Assembly (NCBI GenBank): GCA_905221605.1 | Contig: CAJNDS010002220.1 | Span: forward strand, 527,871 to 572,683 | Reading direction: 5' to 3' | Source: Symbiodinium natans | Lineage: Eukaryota; Sar; Dinophyceae; Suessiales; Symbiodiniaceae | DNA length: 44,813 nt | In this document: positions 1 to 11,300 of the stretch, in pieces | Numbering within the stretch: position 1 is the stretch's first letter | Layout: the number at the start of each line of letters is the position of its first letter | The notes under the pieces: generated by a model | The model's database searches: none | The model's input: the letters and a program-made list of their open reading frames with translations, nothing else | Told to the model about the DNA's origin: nothing | Position numbers and translations under genes: made by a program

Positions 1-1003
1 TTCAGGCCCCTATATTCTACGTGGATGGTTGTCATAAACCACGGTCCCTTTGGGGTCCCTACTATAATACGGCACCTAATATATAGGGTACCCCAAAAGG
101 GATCAGAATTTTGACAACCGCCCATATTATATGTAGGGTTTAAGGCCATGCGGTCTTTTTGCGAAGAAATGTCCAAGCCTGGAGCTCAGCTCAAGGCAGA
201 GTGAGGCGGTTGACGTGGACCGCATCCAGGTGGGGAAGCCCTAAACCCTAAACCCTAAACGCTAAACCCTAAACCCTAAACCCTAAACCCTAAGCTGCTG
301 AACCTTCGGCCCAAGCCAAGCCCCCTCATCCCTGAAAGACTACACTCAAAACCCCAAAACCCTAACACCCACCATGGACTCCCGAGGGATTTACCCTCAA
401 ACACTTTCCGGGTTTGGGGTTTAGGGTTTAGGGTTCAGGGTGTAGGTTGGGATCGTTTCCCCCTTATACCAGCAGTCCTTAATTGGGAGTACAGTACCCC
501 CTGTTATAATCCCGATGAAGGACTGTTAGTGTAAAAGGGACCATCCCAAGGTGTGGGGTTTTCCCGAAATCCTTTGAACTCGGGAACGATAACTTTAGGG
601 TTTAGGGTTTAGGGTTTAGGGTTTAGGGTTTAGGGTTTAGGGTTTAGGGATGTTAGGCACTTCGAGGCATAGGGGGTAGGGAACTAATTCAAGGGTTTGG
701 GTGTGTTGCGCATCTTTGAAATGTGATTGTCCCGATGTAGGGTTCGGGTTGAGGTACAGGGACCCGCAGTTTAGCGACCTTACCATCTGTTGTGCAAGAA
801 TTAACATGTTCTTGTTTCCCTGTGGCCTACACAAAAGGTGAGCATGTGAGTACTTCAGGTTACCTGGCGCGGTTGGGGCTCTACGCCCGAGGCCTTAAAC
901 CCTGTCGCCCCCCAAGTTTAAACTGCCGAAAAGGCCGGCATAAATCTTTGGCCTCCAAAATTCTAAAGCCTTACTTGGAGCGAAACCGTTTCTGCCTGTA
1001 CAG
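1..1003. other. Upstream non-coding region: MITE-like and telomere-like repeats
   Basis: Holds a palindromic family B element (about 21-126), CCCTAAA units at 240-292, a family C element (449-548) and a run of TTTAGGG at 594-650. The missing 5' exons of the GALNT gene are expected here or before the window; none was recognised. Confidence 0.6.
594..650 (+). repeat. TTTAGGG array
   Basis: About eight perfect head-to-tail telomere-type heptamers, G-rich strand on +. Confidence 0.95.
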
Positions 1004-1034
1004 CAGCATCAAGATGGCACCCTTTTGGCTGCGA
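1004..1034 (+). CDS. GALNT: GALNT exon 1 (first recognised; candidate)
   Basis: Follows a pyrimidine-rich acceptor ending at 1003. Reads [10 protein letters not shown], then a GA donor, and joins in phase to exon 2 (GDVR). The spacing to the DxR motif equals that of the family pattern SDRIPLDRxIPDTR, but the residues are poorly conserved, so this is a length-and-position argument. Exons further upstream should exist. Confidence 0.4.
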
Positions 1035-4000
1035 GAGAGAGTTCATTCCCAGCTGGGCTCACCGAAGGCTTAGGGATTACGGAGGGTTTTGTGCTGAGCC
1101 AGCAAAGTTTAGGCCTCAGGGTTTCTGGTTGAGGGTTGAGGGTTTAGGGTTTCGGGTTGCGGGTTGAGGGTGTATGTAGGGTATGTTAGGGTTCGGACTG
1201 GGGCTCAGCCTGCAAGGGTGACGTGCGGTCCGACTCTTGCCGGGAGCGGCATGGGAACTATCCTTGCAAGCTACCCAAGGCGGGGGTGGTTTAGGGGCAC
1301 ACGGTTATGTCAGAAACATGGCGGTTCTCTCGTCTTGTTTGGATTCTGGGGTTTCTGTTGTAACCCATTGTAATCCGGGGCCTTTGCATAGAGTGCCCCG
1401 CTAAGGGGGCCATAAATCAGAGAACTGTCCACATTGTGGGATCTCGTTGTCTTTTTTTGGAGAGGAAGTCTAAACCTTTAAGCCCTACGACGTATGGCAG
1501 CTAGAGCTCTTAAATGCGAAACCCTAAAACGAATTGTTCGGGGGGGGGTTCGGGTTTAGGGAGTTTCAGGGTTTTAATTCATTTTAGTTCTGGGTTTCAG
1601 GGGAGAAGGGTCTTTAGGGGTTGCGAGGCTCTTTCCCTGAGCCTCGAGCGGGGCCCCTGCGATTGAAGATGGAAGAAGAAGGTATGGTCTCTTTTTGGTA
1701 CCCGACAAGGAAGATACCCTAAACCCTAAACCCCATCTCAACAGAGACCGAAATTTAGCGCAGCCCGGGCACGTCGTCATCGTGCTTCACAGATTTGACA
1801 CCACCCAACCGAGTTGCCGTTCACTGCCGCGGCGGCCCGCAGGGCTTAGGAAGCAGGGAGCACCAGGGAGCACCCTTAGTCTAGGACCCAGAGTCGGCCC
1901 TGATTCCCTTTTTCTGAGGGTTTTATATCGGGGTCGGAATAATTACTAACAGTATTCCCTGCTCACTTTATAACTATACTATAATCCCCCCCCCCCCAAA
2001 CCCCTAGTCGTATTGTTAAGGCCCCTATATTAGGTTCCCTTTATTAGCCCCTTTACAGCAAAAAGGGCACCCTGCTCATTCCTAGGTTACTCTTGAGTCT
2101 GGTAATTCTACACCCTAAAGCTGGCAGTGGGAGTTGCAAAAGCTTACGGGCTCTTAGTAGCGCGTGAGGGAGTTCAGTACCTTATCTTAGTTGTTTTGTA
2201 GGTAACCTTTAACCTTTTACAGGTCGCACGTTAACCTTTTTGGGGTAATATAATCCCCTTATCATCCCACAGGTTCACCTTTAGTTCCCCTTATAATACT
2301 GGACAATTAAGTTATGTCCCAATATTTCCTTCGAAGTGATCACATATGTTGTCCATTGCATGTAGGACACATGCTTGGCGCATCTGTGTGGCCGCACTAT
2401 GAGTTCACCTCGGCACTTGAGGTGTTTTGTCTGCGTTCCTTCCTTCAGGGCATGGGGTTGAGGGTTTAGGGTTTAGGATTTCATCAGGATGTAGGGTTTC
2501 AAACTCAAAGCTGCTAAGAAGTTATATAACTCCTAGCAGAGCTCCTAGCAGACCAGGGCGGCAAATCCTAAAATCCGAGCCCTTCAATCCCTAAAACTTC
2601 ACGAGCACCATAAACCCTAGGGCACCAAAATCTTCAAGGTCCTAAACCCTGAACCCTAAACCCTAAACCCTAGACCCTAGACCCTAGACCCTAAACTTCC
2701 CTAAACCCCCCCGTCCAAGAGCTTTCGTAGGCGAGCGTGGTCATGGTCTTCCACAACGAGCACATGCCAACCCTGTTCGCCTCTCATCCCTGGGCTTCGT
2801 TTAGACTTGTAGGGTATCGGGTTTAGGGTTTGGGCTTTAGGGTTGGCTTAGGGGCCAACCCTAAATCCGAAATTTCGAGCCCCTAAAGACCCCAAACCCC
2901 CTAAACCGCCCTCAACCCCCCCTAAAACCTCCCTACAAACCCTCTCAACCCCCTAAAAACCCCCTAAAAACCCTCAACACTCCGCTCTCCTCCACTTCGA
3001 GGCTCCGCTCGGTGCACTCGGTGCTGAATCTCTCCCCGGCTGACCTCCTGGAGGAGGCGTTTGTTGCGACTTAGGGGGGTTTGGGGTTTGGGGTTTCGGG
3101 TTTAGGTTAGGGGCTCTGGGCTCAAGGTGCAGGTGCTGGGGGTTTTCGGAATCGAGTTTTGGGCGTCGGGAGTAGTCGAGGGTGTAGGGTTCTGAGGGCT
3201 AGGGTTCTAGGGTTCTAGGGCTTAGGATGTCAGCTGGGGTTCTGCAGTCGATTTTGAAGGTGTATGGGCTCTCAACCCTGCCAATCCTATGCATCCCGAT
3301 GTTGTTTGGAAAAGGCCCCCCAAATCCGCGGAATACAGGCAATGGTTGAAATGAACCAGTAGTGTCTAGGGTTCAGGGTTTAGGGTGTTAGGAAGGATTG
3401 CTTAGGGAGTTGATGGGTGCGTTGGGTGTCCTCTTTGAGGTCTAGGGCTCCTCCCTTGATAGGGCTTTTGGCTGTTGGGCTGAGCCCGAAACCCTGAACC
3501 CTAAACCCTAAACCCTAAACCGCGGCGCCTTCAGCCATTTTCTGAGAGTCAGACAGCCCCAAGACCGGTCGCCCGGGCAAAGTCCACGGCCGACTTCGGG
3601 CGTTTCCCTTCCACCCCAAGGCAGGAGCCGGGCCTGTGCTTCGGGTTTTGGGGCTTAAAGCTCTAGTGCCTAAACAGTTGGGGTGATATAGCCCTGTGAA
3701 CATGTGAATTGGCTGCGAGATTCATCATGATTCATCTAATGTCTTCCTGAGAGCCTCTTGAGTACTCTGTCACCATCTTGTTTGTTGAGCGTACGTGGCG
3801 ATCAGTCCACGCATCATGGATATGAGCTGCAACTTGAGCAAAGAGCCGACACGGAACCCAACATAATACCGAAAGCCCGCAACTGTCCATAGCAAGCCTC
3901 CCTCGATGAACAGATTTCGTTGTTAACTTCGAGGAGTTCTAGTCTCGGAGCCATGGTCCAACTGGTGACAACGAGCAGTCAGTTCAATCTCTTGGCATCC

Positions 4001-5307
4001 TGTCGTGAAGTTGGTGCCCTCGTTTGGCTCGAAATGTCAGGCCCATGCTTTCGCTACAACCCTCGCAGAAGAAAGGCAGAGAAAGAGAGCAAAGAGAAGG
4101 AAGAAGCCTTCCGTGCTCAACTTTGTTTCAACTGTACCGAAGCTTGAGAACCCTGAATGATAAACCCTTGCTGAGGTGTTTTGGGTAACTAAGGTGGAGG
4201 AAGGCAAGGCTTTCAGCCCTGCACCCCACAATAGTGAACCCTGAGCATAAAGATCCGCAGAGGTTTGGTGTTTAGGGTTTAGGGTTGCCCGAAGGTTCCC
4301 CAATGCTCCCTCGCACCCCTTATGCCCACAAGCTTCCCCTTCAGATCAACCCTCCCTTCGGGACCCCAGAGCCTAAACCCTAAACTAAACATTTAGACTT
4401 TAGCTGTTGTGCTTCCAGGGTGAGCCCCAAGCCACAAGTATCTAAGCGTATGGCACACAGGGCCCCTGCCTAATCTACCCACGAACCTTGAGAAGTCCTA
4501 CAGCCTAAAACCCCTCAAGGAACCTTCAAGTAACCCTGTGCCCTAAATCCTAAACCCTAAACCCCGAGACCTTAAACGAGAGGAGCTGAGATAATGTTGC
4601 ACCGATGTGCCGTGTCCAACGCTTGCTGCCCCAAGCTGAGCGAAGAGGACCCTGGCCGGAAAGTGAGCACCCCTAGGACCCAGAGTAGGCCCTTATTCCC
4701 TTTTTGTTGGGGGTTTAGGTTCATGAAACGCCCCTTTAAACCAAAAAAGGGCACCCGCTTTGTTCCTAGGTTACTCTTGTACCTTGTCGGGTTTGAGCGT
4801 TTCGGGGGCCTTCTGCTTTGAGGACTTTATGGTTTTGGGGCTACGTGTGTGCTCTTTTCTACCCTATGCCTAGGCATTTGTGGCCAAAGAATCTTCAATC
4901 CCGAGCCCTACCGGGCAGCCCGCAATACCCAAGCCGGGGTTGAATTATTGATTTGCTTTACTTAAAAGGGGGGGCGTACAGGAGCCTAAACCAAAAAGTT
5001 ACGTACCAATAGCACCCCCTGGAATTCCCTATATTGTAGAGTCGCGAGGTAAACTACCCCCCCCCCCCCCCATCCCAAGTTTCGCCAAAACAGACCCCTA
5101 CATTATTGGGCTGCCTGGTCTGAGGATTTTAGCGGCTTAAGCGCCTTTGGGAATGCCCAGCTGCTTGGCCGTCATGGGCTCGCCGAAGGCATTTGGGATT
5201 CTTCAGGGAGAGCCTTTCACAATGGTGCCACAAAAAGGGTGACCTTAATTTTACGATTGGATCTCGTGTAGGCATCTTATAGTGAATACACAAAACCCCC
5301 CTGCCCG

Positions 5308-5342
<35 letters not shown>

Positions 5343-8300
5343 TTAACTCCCCCACCCAAAACAACATTACTTCAAACATCCCCACCCTCTCTGGCTATAA
5401 GTACTCTGGGGTTGACACTCTGGGGTTGGGCACCACATCCTGGGGGTCGGGCACTCCAGGCTGGAGGAATTTAGAGACACTCTCAGAAACACACTGGGGA
5501 TGGGCACTCCAGAAACACTCTGGGTTGGGCACTCCAGGGACAGTCTGGGTTGGGCACTCCAGGGATGAGCGAGGAGGAGAAGAGTTGAGTTTAAAGTCTG
5601 ACAACCCCACACCGAGGGTGGTGAAAAAACCAAAAAGGCAACGACCATCATCCCCAGATTACCCTTATAAGGAGGAATATGCTGTTGTGTTTTTTGCTGC
5701 GCTTCTGAAGCAGATAGTAGTTTAGGATTGAAGAATCCGAGCCCCCCCATTCGGCTCTGGGATTCCGGACCCAAGCCTTAAACCCCTAAACTCCTAAACC
5801 CCTAAAGCCAAAATCCTAAACCCCTAAACCCCTAAACCCTAAATCCTAAGCCCCCTAAACCCCTAAATTTTAAACCCGCGAGCCTGAGGATGTACGTGAA
5901 CCCCTTCTTGTACGATCCTTCTCAAGCACCTCTTCACTTCAGCATGGGTGGAGAGGCACCTCTGCACAGATTTCTGCGAAGTTCCTTTGGCTTGGGGTAT
6001 TCCTCACTGGTTCTTAGCAGGGAGTTCGGGCGCTACTTTAGATCCCTCACGAGATCCTGAAGCCTTTAGCTCACCTGCGGGTTTACGCAAGAACTTGACA
6101 GCCTGTTACTGCGCAAAGGCGACGCCCAGAGAACTTGAGATGCTTAGGATTCCCCCCTTGCAGAGGTAATGTGGAAAGGTTTTCCGGCTTTTCTTCCAGT
6201 GTTCAGGTATCCTCTAAGTGCTAAACCCTGAAGCAGTGCACAGGACGAAGGTGGCGATTTCCCACCAGGTGCCCTAGCGCTGATGCCCCCTGGCAGCCAA
6301 GGGATTCTCTTTGTTGAAGGTTTCGAGCTTACAATGGGCGTCGATGTCGCTGGTGTTCTGGCCCAGCCGATCATCCCTCGGAGCGGCTCCCGCATCATTG
6401 CGGGCTGTATGCTGGGGGCCGGTGGCGAAGGTCCTGAAGGGGCTAAAGACTCAGGAAGGGCGGTCCCTGCCCCCCGCCCCACCCCCCCACAACCCTTAAC
6501 CTCCATGCCTCACACCTTTTGAGCACCGGAGCACCGAAAGCAGCAGCAAGGTATGACCCTCCCATCGACGATGACCTCGACAGCCCTGATGACTGGACGG
6601 GAGAAGCCACACTGCAGACCAGAAAGCTACATTTACGGTTGGGTTTTGGGTTCAGCGTTCCGCGTTTAGGGTTCAGGGTTTAGGGTAGACGAATCCTGAA
6701 ACCCTGTCGACAACCCTGAATCACTCGGAACTCTGAACCGCAACTCCTTGGCCTCAGGTGGCGTCGTTGCTGTTGTTTAGTGGAGCACCCTGTAGGATTT
6801 TGTGCTCCCTGCTGCAGACCGCGGTTCAGGGCTTCGGGCTTGGGTTTTTTGAGCTGTGGGTTCAGGATGTTTGCTGTGAGTCGGAGCAGAGGCTCCTTTG
6901 AAAATCTTCGTAGGAGCCATCATCCCACACGTTCTTCCATCCGACATCGTCTTAGGCTTCTCCCATTTGATGGCTGAAAATCTGTGTTTTCCGTCTTCCG
7001 TGTGTGGTAGGCGATGTCTCTCGACCCAGACGTAAGTTATGAGGGGCTGACCTACATTCCGACCCCTTTTGGTACCCTAAAGCACAAAGAAAACATGACA
7101 ACAACTTATATCAAGCACGTGTGCATAGGGCCACGGATGGTTTTAACTGAAAGCCCGAGGCATGGGGCGGATGCGCTTTTTGTCACGTGTGAGTTCAGCA
7201 CCGTCTGAGAGATCAATAAGGTCAGGGTGGTCGGGGTGCAGGGATTAGGTGATTAGTGCTAAGGTGCAGGGACTTAGGATTTGTGGTTTTGGGGCTTAAG
7301 CTAGGGTCTGAGTCTTCGGGCTTAGGGGGGGGCGCCATGACTTACACAAATTCCAAACTCCAAGCGACTGACCGGTGGGAAAAGTGTGAGAGGACTAATG
7401 CGACGTGTGAACCAAGATATGAGAGTTTGACCGTGAACAAGAGCCCCGGGAAACAGTGAACAAGACCCCCAAGAAGGATACAAGAACCCCTCAAAAGAAC
7501 CCCCAAAAGAACCTAAAAGAACCCCCAAAAAAGAAGCCCCCCAAAGAACCCCCCCCCCCCCCAAAAAAAAAAAAAAAAGAGAACCCCCAACAGAACCCTC
7601 CAAGAAAATCCCGAAACCCCTGAACGCTTTGTGTGCCTGGCTTGAACGCGCGCGCGCGCGCGACCTGAGGATCCTGGAGACCAGGGGAGCTCTCTGCCAC
7701 TGAGCTCAGGCCCAACAGCCCTTTTGAGGGCATGTGGAGGGCGTAAAGGGCAGTTATTCAGGGTTTAGTGAGTGTTGGGGGCGTTGGGGAGGAGGGGGGG
7801 GGGCGTTGTAGGGCTTGGAGGTCTGGGGGGTGTTGGGGAGTGAGTGGGGTAGGGGTGGGGAGTATGTCATCTGGTCTTGCTGGCTTGTCTGGTGCAAAAA
7901 GTGCTCCGAGATTCATCTCCCAAAGGTTTAGCGGCCCAAGACTCCCAAACTGTAGAAGGCTGCTGGGTGCAGCACGAGGTCCCTGGAGAAGGCAAAGCCC
8001 CGAAACCGTCCGTCCCAAAGCGCTCCTACACACAGAAGAAGCTTAATCCCCAACAGCCCCTAAACCCTGCACCCCAAAACCCTAACCCCAGAAGCCCATA
8101 GCCCCACAAGCCATTGTATAACCTCGAAAGATACTAGATGGGAAAGGTCAGGAAGAGGGCACTAATATTGTATTTGCAAGCAAAGCGAAAGAGCGCGCGA
8201 AACACAATACTATGCGAACGAAGACGGCACTCATTAATTCTCTTTTTTGCGCCGGTACAATAGTTTAATAACATAAAGGTGAAAAGAACATTAAAGGGCC

Positions 8301-11300
8301 AATTAATATTAGCATTATTTTTATTAATAATATTACTATTAATATTATAAATAGTATTATTAATACTTCTATTTTTAATATTACTATTAAGATTATCATC
8401 ATTTTTTATTAATACGATTAATATTATAAGGACACGCAGCCCCGAGAGCCAGGACTCCGGCCCAGTGCGCCCCTCCAGCCAGTCCCTAGCGACTCACCGC
8501 TGCAGCCGTCGTGTGGCCCCTGGTGGTTTAGGGCCTTTTGGGTTTAGGGTTTAGGGTTTGGGGTTTAGGGTTTAGGGTTTGGGGTTTAGGGTTGCTAGGA
8601 CCCCCCCCCCCCCCCCAATTTCGGGGTTTAGGGTTCAAAGTTCAGGGCCAGGGCTTGGGGTTTTAGGGCTTAGCCCCTGTTTTGTGTGAAGGTGAGACTT
8701 CCCCTGTTTAAGGGTTATGTCCTACATCCTGGCTGGAGCTGGGTGCAGGTTTTGGGGTTGATTTGATTCGGGAGGCTGGGGTGTAGGGTTTGAGGTTCAG
8801 GGCTGAGGGCTGAGGGCTTAGGGCTTAGGGCTGTAATGTGGATTAGGAGAGGGCTGCCTCGAGGATGTCGGGATAGCTTTTGTTTCGAAGGTCCGGGTCC
8901 TCTATGCGCAAGCTGCCAGACTCCGTGGGCCACGTGGGCCCGGAGCTTGGATCATTGATTCTGCTGGGACTTCGACCCTGGGAGGGCTTCGGATCGGTTT
9001 AGGGTTTAGGGTTTAGGGTTTAGGGTTTAGGGTTTAGGGTTTAGGGTTTAGGGTTTAGGGTTTAGGGTTTAGGGTTTAGGGTTTAGGGTTTGGGGCGTTT
9101 CAGCACTCATGGGATCCCAAAGTACCCCACAGGTTACTACCATTGGGTGGCTGGAAGGATTGTGCTCAACCCTCAACCCTCAACCCGCTCCAACCGGATC
9201 TACATCTGCTATGGTGGTTCCTCGACATTCTCGGTTTGCCTCTGTGAGCTCAGTTCATCGCTTCCTTTCCGCGTTCCTTGAGATACTGCCACACAGCGAG
9301 ACCCAAGCTCTGACGTTCCCCAGAAGTCGTTTAGTTCCGGGTACCAAAAAGAGGCCGGGTACTACGGGGATCAACCTCCGTGAGCCCCTTAGACCTGAAA
9401 AGTCGAAGTCTCGCTTTCGAGGCAGTCTGCCATCCAGCGAAGGACGGCCGAAGGCAAGGCCTTAGGGTTTAGGGTCTAGTTAGGGTCTAGGGGTTAGGGT
9501 TTAGGGCTTCGGGTTTGGGTTTAGGGTTTAGGGTTTAGGGTTTAGGGTTTAGGGCTTAGGGCTTAGGGCTTAGGGTTTAGGGTTTAGGGTTTAGGGTTTA
9601 GGGTTTAGGGTTTAGGGTTTAGGGTTTAGGGTTTAGGGTTTAGGGTTTAGGGTTTAGGGTTTAGGGTTTAGGCTTCGGATACTGCCACACCTTCGAAATA
9701 GTTTCGGGTACCAAAAATGTGCCAACAAATTGGCTCAACCCTCATGAAGCTCTAAACCTCTTCAGCCCCTCGAATCCTTAGACCCTTAACCCCCTAACCC
9801 TAAACCCTAAACCCGTAAACCCCTAAAGAGCCCTTAAACATTTAGACCCCATTGGTTTCGGGGGCTCAAGGAGGGAGAGCCAACGTAGATGTCACCCCCG
9901 AGCGTGACTTAGCCTTGCGGGACGCTTAGGGTTTAGGGTTTAGGGTTTAGGGTTTTAGGGTTTAGGGTTTAGGGTTTAGGGTTTAGGGTTTTAGGGTTTT
10001 AGGGTTTAGGGTTTAGGGTTTAGGGTTTAGCGAAAGCCGTGGGTTTCTCAGGGATGGCCTGCTCGGTGGATATTCCGAGACTCAGAGCACACACCTGTTT
10101 GCTCTTGCCTTTTGAGGGTTTAGGGTTCTGGCGGTGTACGGTAGCTTTTTAGGGTCTACAAGGCTGAGGGTCCGTCAGGATGGCAGACTAACCGCAACCC
10201 TGGCAGATTTTTGGGTTCGGGGTGCTTCGGGGCGGTATCCGTTCTGCTCGGCTTCATATAGGTGGTTGTCCAAATTCTGTTCCATTCTTGGGTAGCCTAA
10301 ATAATAGGTGCCGTGTTCGGGACCCAAAAAGGACCATAGTTTTTTCACAACCACCCATATGGATGTTCACCCAAACATCCTGAACGCCGAGCCCTAAGCC
10401 CCAGGAGGAGATCAGGCAAGCCCGGAAGAAACGAGCCATAAACCCCTAATTCCCCTAGTTCCCCCGAATTCCCCCCTCAGTCCCCTAACTCCCCTCATTC
10501 CCTCCTAAACCCGAAAGCCCTAAATCCCTAAACCCCTGAACCTTTAAACCCCTAAACCCCCCGAATTCCCCTACTTCCCTAAGCCCCCTAACATCCCAAC
10601 CCTAAACCCGGAACCCTAAACCCTAAAGACTATCCCCTAAACCCTAAACCCTAAACCCTAAACCCTAAACCCTAAACCCTAAACCCTAAACCCTAAACCC
10701 TAAACCCTAAACCCTAAACCCTAAACCCTAAACCCTAAACCCCATCCCAGACCTCCCTGCTGGGCTCTGCGGTGGGATCTGCCACACCTAGCGGCCTGGG
10801 AGCGTTCCCTGGGTGGCAACGTCAGCAGGGTTTAGGGTTTAGGGTTTAGGGTTTGGGGTTTGGGGTTTAGGGTTTAGGGTTTAGGGTGTAGTGTTTGGGT
10901 GGGCATTGCCCTAGAGGGATCCTTCCACACCCCAAACGAGCCCTAAGCCTACAACCAACCTTTTTCCCCAAAAAAAGAGGCTTTCCCCCCAAACAAAAAA
11001 CAATCCCTACTAGTACTTTCAGGTACCCCTTTGCGTGTGTATGAGACGCCCGAAATCCCGCATCCTCCCCCCCAAAATCAAGAACAACTGAGATGGGGCC
11101 GAAAGACCTGAAGGAAGTTTTTGGGGTCCGCGGCTTTGGGGTTTCGGGCCAGGTTAGGGTTGTTCTAACCCCCAAACAGTGAATCTTAAATCCAGGGTTT
11201 GGAGACTTGAAGCCCCCAGACCACAAGCCCAGAAGCGCTCAAGAGCTAAAAAGCGCTTTGAATCCCAGCAAGGCACGGCGTGCCCTCGAAACCTTTCGGG

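Larger units (their letters stand above)
3059..6550 (+). other. GALNT intron 4, 3.5 kb
   Basis: Begins with TTTGGGG/TTTAGG units and ends in C-rich sequence. Contains a MITE family A copy (4673-4782), a 34-nt C run (5309-5342), the 28-bp tandem repeat at 5398-5562, and a degenerate CCCTAAA array (5777-5878). An open stretch near 6243-6450 looks protein-like but is unassigned. Confidence 0.6.

Noticed and set aside
3500-4300. Mid-size open frames on both strands
   Set aside because: No domain, no splice-site context and no homology that I can recognise; treated as intron sequence.
7639-7716. A second A-box/B-box pair on the minus strand (GAGCTCAGTGG ... GTTCAAGCC)
   Set aside because: The acceptor and T stems do not form, a CG dinucleotide run interrupts the middle, and no second copy was seen, so neither a tRNA nor a SINE can be supported.
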